Source: Rheinheimera aquimaris (GTDB lineage Bacteria; Pseudomonadota; Gammaproteobacteria; Enterobacterales; Alteromonadaceae). From it: DNA of 64,000 nt. This document shows positions 9,601-19,260 of the stretch, in pieces (position 1 is the stretch's first letter; every line of letters begins with the position of its first letter). Under the pieces are notes generated by a model, which saw only the letters and a program-made list of their open reading frames with translations, did no database searches and was not told where the DNA came from. Location of the stretch: NCBI RefSeq assembly GCF_020531985.1, contig NZ_JAJAVQ010000003.1, positions 248,001 through 312,000 on the forward strand. The letters are read 5' to 3'. The position numbers and the translations under genes are program-made.

Positions 9601-10131
9601 TTACTTTTTGCTTAGAATTTCTTCTGCATTCGCAGCTGCCCACTCATTCCAGGCATCCACTTTGCTGTTAAAATTCTCAACCGCCTGAGACGTAGCCTCA
9701 GCGATCAGCTTATCAATTTGTTTTGCATATTTTTTATCAACTTTAGCTAAAGGCATTACTTCTATACCACGCTCTTGTAAGCCCTTTTTCATTGTATGGG
9801 TACGCAACAATAACAATTGCCCGTTTTCTATATAAAAATACTGATTTTCTTTATTGATGGTCTTAAATTTTGGTTTGGTTGGACGCTTTTCAACTTTATC
9901 TGTATTTTCAGCGCTATCAGACATCAAGCCGTCATGATTCAACTTATAACCCAGCTGTTCAAGCGTGAATCCCTGTGACTTGGCTAACTGTTCTAACTGA
10001 CTGATAAGCTCGACTTCTTTTTGCCGCTCCGCCAGTACAGCATTGAGCGTTTCGATAACGTCAGTTAATTTCGCCAGCGTTAATTCTTTCGCTGCTTTTT
10101 TCAGCTCTCGTTTATCTAATAAAATTGACAT
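9601..10131 (-). CDS. Coiled-coil cytoplasmic protein, possible H-NS-like oligomerisation region
   Basis: A 176-residue soluble charged protein of unknown function. Residues about 1-60 are strongly helical with heptad-like spacing (LAKLTDVIETLNAVLAERQ), resembling the N-terminal oligomerisation helix of H-NS-type proteins. The usual C-terminal H-NS DNA-binding loop is not visible. A lysine-rich linker, a YFYIENGQLLLLRTHTMKKGL beta segment and a helical C-terminus follow. The start at 10131 is chosen for its near-perfect AGGAGGT Shine-Dalgarno six bases upstream; a start at 10170 would include that site in the coding region. A 14-bp palindrome lies about 60 bases upstream. The H-NS link is a weak inference. 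Confidence 0.75.
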   Translation of the reverse strand: MSILLDKRELKKAAKELTLAKLTDVIETLNAVLAERQKEVELISQLEQLAKSQGFTLEQLGYKLNHDGLMSDSAENTDKVEKRPTKPKFKTINKENQYFYIENGQLLLLRTHTMKKGLQERGIEVMPLAKVDKKYAKQIDKLIAEATSQAVENFNSKVDAWNEWAAANAEEILSKK

Positions 10132-10478
10132 TGCGACCTCCTTCAAACTTAATGGCTTCAGGATAAGCAATTAGTGCTGTAAAATAAAGTGACAATACGT
10201 ATTGTTTTATATAAAAAATTCACCTCCATTCAGCTTCAGTTAATATTGCTCAATCTTTCAATATCATTTCCCGATTAATGCTATCTTTTTCCGTTTTATT
10301 CAGCGCAAAGACATAAATATTATTCAGTTATTCAACTAAAAATAGCTACTCAGGTGTATTCGTTAGTTCAGCAGTTCATGCAATTTCTGCTCTTGAGGGT
10401 GTGAATTAAGCTGGTCGGTGCTCTAAAAGTAGGTAAAATCAGCTATCTTGTCGCGATTTTCTGACTGAAGGTAAAATT
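10132..10478. other. AT-rich divergent intergenic region
   Basis: This gap of about 350 bases between the coiled-coil gene (-) and the carbonic anhydrase (+) must hold both promoters. Apart from the ACAATACGTATTGT palindrome and general AT-richness, I see no gene, repeat or terminator. Confidence 0.6.
10192..10205. promoter_or_regulatory. Perfect 14-bp palindrome, possible operator
   Basis: ACAATACGTATTGT is a perfect inverted repeat about 60 bases upstream of the coiled-coil gene start. The position and symmetry fit a dimeric repressor site; the protein that binds it is unknown. Confidence 0.35.
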
Positions 10479-11135
10479 ATGCCAAACTTTAAACAGTTGT
10501 TTATTAATAATAAAAACTGGGCTGATCGAATTGAGAAAGAGCAACCAGGTTTCTTCAGACAGCTATCTGAGCAACAAGCTCCTGAGTACTTATGGATTGG
10601 CTGCTCTGACAGCAGAGTGCCAGCAAACGAAATAGTAGGTTTGCTACCGGGGGAGCTATTTGTTCACCGTAATGTCGCGAATTTAGTCGTGCACTCTGAC
10701 ATGAACTGCCTGTCAGTCCTGCAGTACGCCATTGATATTCTTAAGGTCAAACATATTTTGGTCGTGGGCCATTATGGCTGTGGAGGTGTCAAAGCTGCAT
10801 TGACTAAGCAGCGAGTCGGCTTTGTCGATAACTGGTTGCGTAATGTCAAAGACGTCTATGCGCTGCACCGTGAAGAAGTTGACGCTATTGCAGATGAAGA
10901 CGAACGGCTTAACCGCCTGATTGAGCTGAATGTTGCCGAGCAGGTGCGTAATCTTTGCCATACCAGCTTTGTACAGGAAGCCTGGGAGCGCGGCCAGCCA
11001 CTTGCTATTCATGGCTGGGTGTACAGCTTACGCAATGGCAGGGTAAAAGATTTACGCGTCAGTCATTCTTGTGCCGATAAAATTGACGATATTTACACCT
11101 TGGATCTGACTGACTATCACCCGGAAGAAAAGTAA
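10479..11135 (+). CDS. can: Beta-class carbonic anhydrase
   Basis: A 218-residue cytoplasmic zinc enzyme interconverting CO2 and bicarbonate, needed to feed carboxylases in ambient air. The zinc ligands of the beta class are all visible: Cys42 and Asp44 in GCSDSRVP, His98 and Cys101 in GHYGCGGV. The RNVAN motif and the C-terminal IHGWVYSLRNGRVKDL also match E. coli Can (type II beta class). It ends immediately before the stop of the convergent hypothetical gene, with no hairpin between them. Confidence 0.95.
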   Translation: MPNFKQLFINNKNWADRIEKEQPGFFRQLSEQQAPEYLWIGCSDSRVPANEIVGLLPGELFVHRNVANLVVHSDMNCLSVLQYAIDILKVKHILVVGHYGCGGVKAALTKQRVGFVDNWLRNVKDVYALHREEVDAIADEDERLNRLIELNVAEQVRNLCHTSFVQEAWERGQPLAIHGWVYSLRNGRVKDLRVSHSCADKIDDIYTLDLTDYHPEEK

Positions 11136-11669
11136 TCATTTAAAAATAATCTGTTGCTGCGCCACCGGCTGATAAGTTGCGCTGTGGCCTTCGACCCAGC
11201 TGCCGTTCTGTAAATAGCTGGATTTAGTCTCCATAGTACCATCCGGCATAATACGGCTGAATGATTTTACCTGGGTGATACCATTTTGATTATTTTCGAC
11301 CTGCTCCAGCGCAATAATCTCGCCGATATTGCTGTTGAATTCCATAGTGCCGTGCGTGTAGAACCCTGCCGTGGTGAAATAATAGTATGCCAGGCTTTGC
11401 TTACTTTCATCCCAGAAAATAAATGACTCACCGCCATACTGACCATCATTGATAGAATGCACAGTTTTGATTGCCTGACCATTAAGAGCCCGGCTCCAGA
11501 AAGACCTATCGATGACTTTCTCAGTAGCGCCTGGTTGCGTCAAATCACCCTGCCAGTGCTGGTTAAGGTAGGGCCGAAGAGGCTCTAGCTTAGGATGAAG
11601 TATGCCCGTTTCTGCAGCTTGCATTAAACCGCTGAATAACAACGCACCACACAACAAAATGGCTTTCAT
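11136..11669 (-). CDS. Exported hypothetical protein (lipocalin-like heme/lipid-binding fold possible)
   Basis: A 177-residue protein with a clear Sec signal peptide (MKAILLCGALLFSGLMQA, cleavage after AxA). The mature part opens HPKLEPLRPYLNQHWQGDL and continues as beta strands rich in aromatic residues (SLAYYYFTTAGFYTHGTMEF). This resembles periplasmic beta-barrel proteins of the DUF1579 type that contain a 'W-x-G' opening, but I cannot name a function. The start at 11669 follows GGAG seven bases upstream and makes the signal peptide start properly. It lies 66 bases after purU on the same strand, probably co-transcribed. Confidence 0.7.
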   Translation of the reverse strand: MKAILLCGALLFSGLMQAAETGILHPKLEPLRPYLNQHWQGDLTQPGATEKVIDRSFWSRALNGQAIKTVHSINDGQYGGESFIFWDESKQSLAYYYFTTAGFYTHGTMEFNSNIGEIIALEQVENNQNGITQVKSFSRIMPDGTMETKSSYLQNGSWVEGHSATYQPVAQQQIIFK

Positions 11670-11735
11670 AGCAAAACTCCTTTTCGGTATATCAGCCAAG
11701 TATCCGGGAAAAAACCGTTGAAGTAAAACCACCAG

Positions 11736-12575
11736 TCACAGGATCACTGTTTTATTGCCATGCACAAATACTCTGTCTTCGACAATACACTGCAGGGCTT
11801 TACTCAGGGCCGCTTTTTCAACATCGCGACCGGCTCTGGCCATATCATCTGCACTGAAGTTGTGATCAACCGGCGCTACCATTTGCTGAATAATCGGGCC
11901 TTCATCCAGGTGGTCATTTACAAAATGCGCCGTGGCGCCAATAATTTTAACGCCCCTTTCAAAAGCTTGCTGATAAGGGTTAGCGCCGATAAAAGCTGGC
12001 AAAAAGCTATGATGGATATTAATAATCTTATTCGGATATTGTGCGACAAAGGCAGGCGTTAAGATGCGCATAAACTTAGCCAGTACCAGATACTCCGGCT
12101 GGTATGGTTTAATGACCTCTAATAGTGCCGCTTCATGCTGCTGCCGGCTCAGTCCCTGATTGCTGACAAAATGGTATGGCAAATCGAAACGGGCGGCCAG
12201 TTGCTCCAGCTCAGGGTAATTACCGACGATAGCCGCAATATCCAGCGCCAGCGAGCCATCAAACACTTTCATCAGAATATCACCCAGGCAGTGAGCTTCT
12301 TTGGTCACCAGTACCACGACCTTTTTCGCACGCTGACTTATCAAACTGCGCGTTGAACCTACCGGGAGCGCACGATCCAAATCAAACAGCAGGGTTTGAT
12401 CATTAAATACGCCTTCAAGTTCAGTGCGCATATAAAACTGGCCACTAACCGGATCAACATATTCGGTATTACGAATGATATTCAGCTGATGTTTGTAACA
12501 AATATTGGTAATTTGCGCGATCAGCCCTTTTGAATCCGGACATTCTGTAAGTAAGATTTTGCGTTCCATAGCCAT
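11736..12575 (-). CDS. purU: Formyltetrahydrofolate deformylase
   Basis: A 279-residue enzyme hydrolysing 10-formyl-THF to THF and formate, which balances the one-carbon pool and supplies formate for PurT. Residues about 5-85 form an ACT domain (LTECPDSKGLIAQITNICYKH) that senses methionine and glycine in E. coli. The formyltransferase-like catalytic part carries INIHHSFLPAFIGANPYQQA (catalytic HxSFLP) and GATAHFVNDHLDEGPIIQQ with the conserved Asp. An alternative ATG two codons in (12569) is equally possible. The gene is divergent from trmO across about 150 bases. Confidence 0.95.
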   Translation of the reverse strand: MAMERKILLTECPDSKGLIAQITNICYKHQLNIIRNTEYVDPVSGQFYMRTELEGVFNDQTLLFDLDRALPVGSTRSLISQRAKKVVVLVTKEAHCLGDILMKVFDGSLALDIAAIVGNYPELEQLAARFDLPYHFVSNQGLSRQQHEAALLEVIKPYQPEYLVLAKFMRILTPAFVAQYPNKIINIHHSFLPAFIGANPYQQAFERGVKIIGATAHFVNDHLDEGPIIQQMVAPVDHNFSADDMARAGRDVEKAALSKALQCIVEDRVFVHGNKTVIL

Positions 12576-12724
12576 TAACCACTTGCCGATAAACAGCTGA
12601 GTGTTTTACCGCATTTTCACTTACGGCGTCAAAGACATTCAGACGTCTTCTACTTAACTTGTTGTTTCGGCAAAAAACCGCATAATACCGCTCATTATGC
12701 ACGTGTCTATCTAGCCAGGAGTTT

Positions 12725-13429
12725 ATGGCGTCTTATCAGTTTAATGTAGTGGGCTATGTCCGCTCACCCTATAAACAGAAATTTGCGATCCCACGTCAGC
12801 CAGGTCTGATCCCGGAAGCGACCGGCTATCTGGAGCTTGAGCCTGAGTATTGTGATGAGGCTATTGTGCGGGGGATAGACAGCTTCAGCCACCTGTGGCT
12901 GCTGTTTATCTTCCATGAAACGGCTGATAAAGGCTGGTCGCCAATGGTGCGGCCACCCCGTTTAGGTGGAAATGCCCGCAAAGGCGTCTTTGCTACCCGC
13001 GCAACCTTCAGGCCCAACCCGGTTGGATTGTCAGTAGTAAAATTGGAAGGAATAGAGCGTCAAAATGGCAAATTGCTGCTGAAACTCAGCGGCATAGATT
13101 TGCTCGACGGCACCCCTGTTATCGACATCAAACCCTACTTGCCCTATTCTGATGCACTGCCCGACGCTGCCGGGGGCTTTGCCGATGCCGCACCTCAAAC
13201 CGCGATGACAGTCAGTTTCTCTGAGCAGGCTGAACAATTCTGCCAGCAACAACGAGAACCCGAACTGCAGATTTTTATTGAAAAAGTACTGAAACAAGAT
13301 CCACGCCCTTCCTATAAAAAGCAGCGCGACGGTGAACAAAGTTACGGCATGACGCTGTATAACTACAATATCAAATGGACTGTGAACGGAGAGCATAACC
13401 ATGTTACTGAAATTCATCGGCTGCCTTAG
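12725..13429 (+). CDS. trmO: tRNA (N6-threonylcarbamoyladenosine37-N6)-methyltransferase TrmO
   Basis: A 234-residue TsaA/YaeB family protein. TrmO methylates t6A37 to m6t6A37 in tRNAThr(GGU) using SAM and has a distinctive beta-barrel SAM fold. Family motifs seen: GYVRSPYKQKFAIPRQPGL, FSHLWLLFIFHE, GVFATRATFRPNPVGLSVV and LLDGTPVIDIKPYLPY, plus a C-terminal QDPRPSYKK element. The start follows CAGGAG at normal spacing. The last 29 bases overlap the kelch gene in another frame. Confidence 0.94.
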   Translation: MASYQFNVVGYVRSPYKQKFAIPRQPGLIPEATGYLELEPEYCDEAIVRGIDSFSHLWLLFIFHETADKGWSPMVRPPRLGGNARKGVFATRATFRPNPVGLSVVKLEGIERQNGKLLLKLSGIDLLDGTPVIDIKPYLPYSDALPDAAGGFADAAPQTAMTVSFSEQAEQFCQQQREPELQIFIEKVLKQDPRPSYKKQRDGEQSYGMTLYNYNIKWTVNGEHNHVTEIHRLP

Positions 13430-14465
13430 CAGCCTGGCCGCAGCAGCGTGCTTTGCCCTGTCCGCCGCCGAGCTGCCTGATTTGCCAGAGCCGGTAAGTA
13501 ATAATGCAGTAGCAAGTGTCACTATCCGCGGTAAAACTTATGTCGTCAGCTTTATGGGCATAGGTCCTGGCAAACAGCACAGCGATATTCACAACAAAGT
13601 GTTTATGCATACGCTGGGAGAATTTGGCTGGCATGAGATGCCCGATGTTCCCAGCCAGCAGCGGCTGCAAGGTCGTGTAGCAGCCAGTGCTGTAGCACTA
13701 AATAATAACTTTTTTGTTTTTGGTGGTTTCGCTGTTAATGCCGATGGTACAGAACAAACAGCTGCCGATAGTTATCGCTTTGATCCCATCACAAAGCGCT
13801 ATACCCGCCTGAACGACATACCGGTACCGGTAGATGACGCCGTCGCGCTCACTTATCAGAACCGCTACATCTATCTGGTCAGCGGCTGGAGCGACCACGG
13901 TAATGTAAATTTAGTGCAGGTGTTTGATAACTATACCCAGCGCTGGTCACAGGCTACGCCTTTTCCGGGAAAGCCGGTGTTTGGCTTGGCAGGCGCTATG
14001 GCGGATAACCAGATGCTGTTGTGTGACGGCGTAGCACTGGAATACTATCGCGATAAAAAACGGGAGTACAAAGCAGAACCTGCCTGCTACCTGGGTACGG
14101 TTGGTAGTAATGCCAACCAGATAGATTGGCGCATTGTGCCGCACCCTACAGGTCAGGCGCGTTACCGCATGGCTGGCATTAACACCGAAATGGCCGGCAA
14201 ACACATACTGGCGTTTATTGGCGGTAGCACCACCGCTTATAACTATAACGGCATCGGCTATGACGGCAATGCGGCCACACCTGACAGTAAGATCTGGGTA
14301 TATTCGTTAGCTGAACAGCGCTGGCTGAGCGCCGCTGATACCACCGCGGTAATGGACTTACGGGGGCTGGTTAAAGTGGATGGCGATATATACTCTGTCG
14401 GTGGCATGCAAAATAACCAACAGGTTAGCCCGCAGCTGATTAAACACACAATAAAACTCCAATAG
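13401..14465 (+). CDS. Exported kelch-repeat beta-propeller protein
   Basis: A 354-residue protein with an N-terminal signal peptide (hydrophobic residues 3-20, ending SAAE). The rest is a series of kelch-like blades with the typical pattern of paired glycines, a spaced Tyr and Trp: FFVFGGFAVNADG, YIYLVSGWSDHG, HILAFIGGSTTAYN and GDIYSVGGMQNNQ. This is a periplasmic six- or seven-bladed propeller. Some bacterial relatives are sialic-acid mutarotases (NanM), but I see no sialate genes nearby, so the ligand is unknown. The start lies inside trmO with GGAG upstream, so translation is probably coupled. Confidence 0.8.
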   Translation: MLLKFIGCLSSLAAAACFALSAAELPDLPEPVSNNAVASVTIRGKTYVVSFMGIGPGKQHSDIHNKVFMHTLGEFGWHEMPDVPSQQRLQGRVAASAVALNNNFFVFGGFAVNADGTEQTAADSYRFDPITKRYTRLNDIPVPVDDAVALTYQNRYIYLVSGWSDHGNVNLVQVFDNYTQRWSQATPFPGKPVFGLAGAMADNQMLLCDGVALEYYRDKKREYKAEPACYLGTVGSNANQIDWRIVPHPTGQARYRMAGINTEMAGKHILAFIGGSTTAYNYNGIGYDGNAATPDSKIWVYSLAEQRWLSAADTTAVMDLRGLVKVDGDIYSVGGMQNNQQVSPQLIKHTIKLQ

Positions 14466-14472
14466 AATTGGT

Positions 14473-14505
14473 ACTGCCGCCTTGCTAGAATGGCGGCAAT
14501 TTTTT
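14473..14505 (+). terminator. Terminator after the trmO-kelch pair
   Basis: Stem TGCCGCC / GGCGGCA with a 10-base loop, followed by ATTTTTT. It lies just upstream of proS. Confidence 0.85.
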
Positions 14506-14525
14506 AGCACGAATATGAGATTACG

Positions 14526-16253
14526 ATGCGCAGCAGTCAGTACTTACTATCAACAGTCAAAGAAACCCCGGCAGATGCCGAGGTAATCAGCCATAAACTT
14601 ATGTTGCGCGCCGGCATGATCCGCCGGGTAGCATCTGGCATGTATACCTATTTACCAACAGGCGTGAAGGTACTGCGTAAAGTTGAGCAGATCGTGCGTG
14701 AAGAAATGAATAAAGCCGGCGCTATTGAAGTACTGATGCCAATGGTGCAACCGGCTGAGCTGTGGCAGGAATCGGGCCGCTGGGACAAAATGGATGCTGA
14801 GCTACTGCGTTTTAAAGACCGCCATACCCGGGACTTTGTACTTGGCCCAACGCATGAAGAAGTGATCACTGACCTGGTTCGACGCGAGATTACCAGCTAC
14901 AAACAGCTACCGCTGAGTTTGTACCAAATTCAGACTAAATTCCGTGATGAGCGCAGGCCACGTTTTGGTGTAATGCGCGCGCGCGAATTTTTAATGAAAG
15001 ATGCTTACTCATTCCATTTAAGCCAGGACAGCCTGCAACAAACTTATGACACCATGTATCAGGCTTACTGCAATATCTTTACCCGCCTTGGGCTGGATTT
15101 TCGCCCGGTACTGGCCGACACAGGCGCCATCGGCGGTAGTATGTCGCATGAGTTCCATGTACTTGCCGCTTCCGGTGAAGATGCTATCGCCTTCTCAGAC
15201 AGCAGCGACTACGCCGCCAATATCGAGATGGCAGAAGCGGTTGCCCCTGCCGGTGAACGCGGTGCGGCAACACAAACCATCAGCGAAGTTGCCACACCGA
15301 ATGCGAAGACAGTGGCTGATGTCGCCAGCTTATTGGGGCAACCACAAAGCCTGGTCAGCAAAACACTTATTGTCTATGGCGTTAAAACAGAAGCCGATAA
15401 AACACAGCCGCTGGTCGCGCTGGTACTGCGTGGCGACCACGAACTGAATGAAATCAAAGCCGAAAAACTACCGCAAGTGCAAAGCCCACTGGTCTTTGCC
15501 AGCGAAGAAGAAATTCGTGCCGCTATCGGGGCCGGCCCTGGCTCACTCGGCCCTGTCGCTATGCCGCTAACCATTATTGCTGATCGTAGCGCCGCACACC
15601 TGAACGATTTTATCTGTGGTGCCAACAAAGATGGCTATCACTTAACCGGCGTTAACTGGGATCGTGATATTCAGAACTACAGCGTGGCAGACCTGCGTAA
15701 TATCGTTGAAGGCGACGCCAGCCCATGCGGTAACGGTAAACTGGTTATCAAGCGCGGTATCGAAGTTGGCCATATCTTCCAATTGGGTGACAAATACTCA
15801 CAGGCATTAAAAGCAGGCGTACTGAATGAAGAAGGTAAGCACCAGATCATGACGATGGGCTGCTATGGTGTCGGTGTATCGCGCATCATCGCAGCGGCAA
15901 TAGAACAGAACAATGATGAATACGGTATTATCTGGCCAGATGCGATAGCACCGTTTCAAATTGCATTAATTCCGATGAATATGCACAAATCAGTACGCAT
16001 TGAAGAGGCGACGGTACGTTTATATAACGAACTGACCGCAGCAGGTTTTGACGTGTTGTTTGATGACCGTAAAGAGCGCCCGGGCGTAATGTTTGCCGAC
16101 ATGGAACTGATGGGTATTCCGCACAGTATTGTTATCGGCGAGCGTAACCTGGATAACCAGCAGGTTGAGTACAAACACCGACGTAGCGGCGAGAAAGAAA
16201 TGCTGGATATCGCCGGTGTTGTTGCTGCCATGCAGCAAAAACTGGCTAAATAA
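14526..16253 (+). CDS. proS: Prolyl-tRNA synthetase
   Basis: A 575-residue class II aminoacyl-tRNA synthetase of the bacterial (ProS type 1) form with an internal editing domain. Motif 2 is [26 protein letters not shown] (cited by its parts FRDE and RAREF), motif 3 is GVGVSRI, and the anticodon-binding domain occupies the last 100 residues ([11 protein letters not shown] to the end). The INS/YbaK-like domain at about residues 225-400, which removes mischarged alanine, includes the conserved [10 protein letters not shown] and GPGSLGP segments. Length is normal for the family. Confidence 0.97.
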   Translation: MRSSQYLLSTVKETPADAEVISHKLMLRAGMIRRVASGMYTYLPTGVKVLRKVEQIVREEMNKAGAIEVLMPMVQPAELWQESGRWDKMDAELLRFKDRHTRDFVLGPTHEEVITDLVRREITSYKQLPLSLYQIQTKFRDERRPRFGVMRAREFLMKDAYSFHLSQDSLQQTYDTMYQAYCNIFTRLGLDFRPVLADTGAIGGSMSHEFHVLAASGEDAIAFSDSSDYAANIEMAEAVAPAGERGAATQTISEVATPNAKTVADVASLLGQPQSLVSKTLIVYGVKTEADKTQPLVALVLRGDHELNEIKAEKLPQVQSPLVFASEEEIRAAIGAGPGSLGPVAMPLTIIADRSAAHLNDFICGANKDGYHLTGVNWDRDIQNYSVADLRNIVEGDASPCGNGKLVIKRGIEVGHIFQLGDKYSQALKAGVLNEEGKHQIMTMGCYGVGVSRIIAAAIEQNNDEYGIIWPDAIAPFQIALIPMNMHKSVRIEEATVRLYNELTAAGFDVLFDDRKERPGVMFADMELMGIPHSIVIGERNLDNQQVEYKHRRSGEKEMLDIAGVVAAMQQKLAK

Positions 16254-16268
16254 GCTACACACAGACCC

Positions 16269-16300
16269 AAAAAAAGGCAGCCTGAGCTGCCATTTTTATT
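16269..16300. terminator. Terminator between proS and the NSS transporter gene
   Basis: A7 flank, stem GGCAGC/GCTGCC with CTGA loop, then ATTTTTATTT. It works for proS and, through the A-run, plausibly for the convergent gene. Confidence 0.85.
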
Positions 16301-16309
16301 TCGCTGATA

Positions 16310-17722
16310 TCAGAACAACAAATTCTTACCGAAGAATATAGTCGATACCGTATTGACGAAGATCACCGCTAAAATTAGCGGAATAAACGTGCCCAACGAG
16401 AAATTAACGTACTTTTGCAAAAACGAACCGGCAAAAGAGCTGTTTCCCTGGCTGATTTCAGCATCAAAATTATGTTTCTTCCAACGGTAGATAACGAATA
16501 AACACAGCAGCAAACCGTTCAGTGGCAGGATAGTTTCATAGAAAATATCGTACACCACGTCAAAGAAAGACTTATTCACCCCACCGTAAGAAAGCAAGTT
16601 ACTGAACAGTTCTACCCGGCCAAAGGACAAGGCCGAAAACACCGCCAGCAGGATCATCACAGCGCCAAGGGAATACAGTGCAGTGCGGCGACTAACCCCT
16701 TTTTGGTCCATCAGGCTGCATACCGGTACTTCAATAATCGATACCAGTGACGTCAGCGCAGCGAAAAACACCAGCAGGAAAAAGAAACCGGCGATAAAAG
16801 ATGCACCAAAGTAACCAATGTCGGCCTGCATTGCTAAGAAGATTTTCGGCAGAAAAGTGAAAATCATGCTGATACTGGATTCAGACAGCGTGCTGATTTG
16901 AATATCAGGGTTAAACGAGAATACCGCAGGTAGAATCAACAAACCCGAGCAACAAGCCACCAACAGCGATAACCCAGCCACCATTTTACCGGCCTGCACA
17001 ATATTGTTGTCTTTTTGAATATAAGAGCCATAGGTGATCAAAATACCCATTGCCAGCGACAGTGAGAAAAACGCCTGTGCCAGGGCGCCGTTTAACACTT
17101 TGCCGGTTAATTTATCAAACTCAGGGATCAGGAAAAACTTCACACCCAGCATGGCGTTGTCCAGCGTAAAGACATACAGCACCAACGCTATCAGCATAAT
17201 AAACAGCATAGGCATCAATACCCGTGCCGCCTTTTCGATGCCTTGTTTTACCCCACCTTGCAAAATTAAAAACGTCAGACCAATCACCACGGCCATGTAG
17301 ACAAACAGTTCGTTGCTGTTAATAAAGTTACCAAAGCTGTCCGGCCCGGCTAGTTCATTAAGTTGCCCCAGTATTGATTTACCAAGGTAACCAAAAATCC
17401 ACACGGTGATCACCAGATAAAACACACCAATCATAAAAGGCGTGATAACTGACATCCAGCCAACGGTGCGCCAGGCACGGTTCTGGCCAATTTCGCTGTA
17501 GGCTCCCAGTGGGTTTTGCCGGGTATGGCGGCCAAGGCTCATCTCTGCCAGCATTACCGGCAGGCAAATAAAGAACACAAAAATGGCATACATGATTAAA
17601 AAGGCGGCACCGCCGTTTTTGCTGGCCATAACCGGAAAGGCGACCAGATTACCGATACCTACAGCTGAACCGGCGGCTGCCAGTACAAAGCCGAGGCTTG
17701 AACTGAATTGTTCACGTTTCAT
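16310..17722 (-). CDS. Sodium-dependent transporter, neurotransmitter:sodium symporter (NSS/SNF) family
   Basis: A 470-residue polytopic protein (about 11-12 helices) of the LeuT-fold NSS family, which takes up amino acids with Na+. The TM1 signature AAAGSAVGIGNLVAFPVMASKNGG and the TM2 segment GRHTRQNPLGAY are typical, as is SFSLSLAMGILITYGSY in TM6 (quoted as SLAMGILITYGSY). Bacterial members transport Leu/Ala, Trp or Tyr; the substrate here is unknown. The ATG at 17722 gives the canonical MKREQF start of this family, so the extra 32 residues back to 17818 are rejected. Confidence 0.9.
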   Translation of the reverse strand: MKREQFSSSLGFVLAAAGSAVGIGNLVAFPVMASKNGGAAFLIMYAIFVFFICLPVMLAEMSLGRHTRQNPLGAYSEIGQNRAWRTVGWMSVITPFMIGVFYLVITVWIFGYLGKSILGQLNELAGPDSFGNFINSNELFVYMAVVIGLTFLILQGGVKQGIEKAARVLMPMLFIMLIALVLYVFTLDNAMLGVKFFLIPEFDKLTGKVLNGALAQAFFSLSLAMGILITYGSYIQKDNNIVQAGKMVAGLSLLVACCSGLLILPAVFSFNPDIQISTLSESSISMIFTFLPKIFLAMQADIGYFGASFIAGFFFLLVFFAALTSLVSIIEVPVCSLMDQKGVSRRTALYSLGAVMILLAVFSALSFGRVELFSNLLSYGGVNKSFFDVVYDIFYETILPLNGLLLCLFVIYRWKKHNFDAEISQGNSSFAGSFLQKYVNFSLGTFIPLILAVIFVNTVSTIFFGKNLLF

Positions 17723-17920
17723 TGCTACGCGGACTCCCTGAATATTTCTTATTAGAATGTCTGAGCAAGGCTCAGTAATATAAGTAGCGCCCTGCATGCT
17801 AACAGGCTGCTGCCGCAAATCCTAGCCTGCACTGCTCCGATGCGTGCAATATCATTGGCGAAGCGTTATCAATCTGCTAAGGTGCGCCAGTAAAAACAGG
17901 CTCTGTAAAAGGACGTATCT

Positions 17921-18220
17921 ATGTTCTATATGATTTATTCTGAAGATGTTGCCAACAGTCTGGATAAACGTCTGGCAACCCGGCCGGCGCATCTGGCCCG
18001 GCTTGAACAACTGAAAACTGAAGGCCGTTTACTACTTGCTGGCCCCACTCCGGCGATTGACAGTGCTGATCCTGGCCCGGCTGGTTTTAGCGGGTCTCTG
18101 GTGGTTGCAGAATTTGCGTCGCTGGCTGAGGCGCAGCAATGGGCTGATGCCGATCCCTATCTCGCGGCAGGTGTGTATCAACGTTCAACGGTAAAACCGT
18201 TTAGAAAAGTACTGCCATAA
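17921..18220 (+). CDS. YciI-like protein
   Basis: A 99-residue protein of the YciI family (small ferredoxin-like fold): [10 protein letters not shown] at the start, [11 protein letters not shown] with the conserved His, then GPTPAIDS and the [12 protein letters not shown] motif holding the Asp-Pro-(Tyr/Phe). The conserved His-Asp pair has been proposed as catalytic, but no cellular role is proven. It is followed at 23 bases by galE, so the two may be co-transcribed. Confidence 0.88.
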   Translation: MFYMIYSEDVANSLDKRLATRPAHLARLEQLKTEGRLLLAGPTPAIDSADPGPAGFSGSLVVAEFASLAEAQQWADADPYLAAGVYQRSTVKPFRKVLP

Positions 18221-18243
18221 CAGCCAAACGAAGGAATACACGA

Positions 18244-19260
18244 ATGAGCCATATTTTACTTACCGGTGGTGCAGGTTATATTGGCAGTCATACGGCGCTG
18301 GAGCTGCTGAACGCCGGTTTTAACGTACTGAGCTTCGACAATTTCAGCAACAGCTCTGATGCAGCATTAAAACGCGTAGAGCAGCTCAGCGGGAAAAGCG
18401 TCGTCAGCGTGAAAGGCGATATCCGTGATGAGCAAGCACTACGTGACGTATTCTGCCAATATGATATTGCTGCAGTTGTACATTTTGCCGGCTTAAAAGC
18501 CGTTGGTGAATCTACCCAAATTCCACTGCATTACTACGACAATAACGTTGCCGGCACGGTTACCTTATGCCGTGTGATGCGCGAATTTGGGGTGAAAAAA
18601 CTGGTTTTCAGTTCATCGGCAACCGTGTACGGCGATGCTAAACAGGTCCCCATCCCTGAAACTGCCCCCCGCTCTGCCACCAATCCTTATGGCCAGAGCA
18701 AACTGATGATTGAGCATATTCTGGAAGATTTAGTGCGGGCAGAACCCGACTGGGGTATTACACTGCTGCGCTACTTTAACCCGGTCGGCGCGCATGACAG
18801 CGGCCAGATAGGTGAAGACCCTAACGGCATTCCGAACAATCTGATGCCGTTTATCTCTCAGGTAGCTGTAGGTAAACGTGAACAACTAAGTGTGTTTGGT
18901 GACGATTACGCCACGCATGACGGCACAGGTGTACGCGACTATATCCATGTTGTGGATTTAGCCCGCGGCCATCTGAAGGCCTTGCAGTACTTGCAAACAC
19001 ATAGCGGCATTGAGGCAATAAACCTGGGCACCGGCACCGGTTACAGCGTATTGGATATGGTAAAAGCCTTCAGCGAAACCAACAAAGTGCCCGTGCCTTA
19101 TCAGATTGCACCGCGGCGGCCGGGCGATATCGCAGTATGTTATGCCGAACCGGCTAAAGCCAGAACCCTACTTGGTTGGCAGGCAGAGAAAACACTGGAT
19201 GATATGGTGCGCGACAGCTGGCGCTGGCAGTCGGCAAATCCTAATGGCTATAGCAGTTAG
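18244..19260 (+). CDS. galE: UDP-glucose 4-epimerase
   Basis: A 338-residue NAD-dependent extended SDR interconverting UDP-glucose and UDP-galactose for surface polysaccharide or Leloir metabolism. NAD motif [11 protein letters not shown] at residues 7-17, catalytic SSSATVYG and YGQSK (Tyr and Lys), and substrate-binding [22 protein letters not shown] (cited as [12 protein letters not shown]). The length equals that of E. coli GalE (338). The stop overlaps that of the convergent response regulator by four bases. Confidence 0.95.
   Translation: MSHILLTGGAGYIGSHTALELLNAGFNVLSFDNFSNSSDAALKRVEQLSGKSVVSVKGDIRDEQALRDVFCQYDIAAVVHFAGLKAVGESTQIPLHYYDNNVAGTVTLCRVMREFGVKKLVFSSSATVYGDAKQVPIPETAPRSATNPYGQSKLMIEHILEDLVRAEPDWGITLLRYFNPVGAHDSGQIGEDPNGIPNNLMPFISQVAVGKREQLSVFGDDYATHDGTGVRDYIHVVDLARGHLKALQYLQTHSGIEAINLGTGTGYSVLDMVKAFSETNKVPVPYQIAPRRPGDIAVCYAEPAKARTLLGWQAEKTLDDMVRDSWRWQSANPNGYSS

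Noticed and set aside
12135-12356. Plus-strand ORF within purU
   Set aside because: Antisense shadow without ribosome site; purU is complete.
15046-15447. 133-codon plus-strand ORF within proS
   Set aside because: An alternative frame of proS with no start signal; proS is intact and complete.
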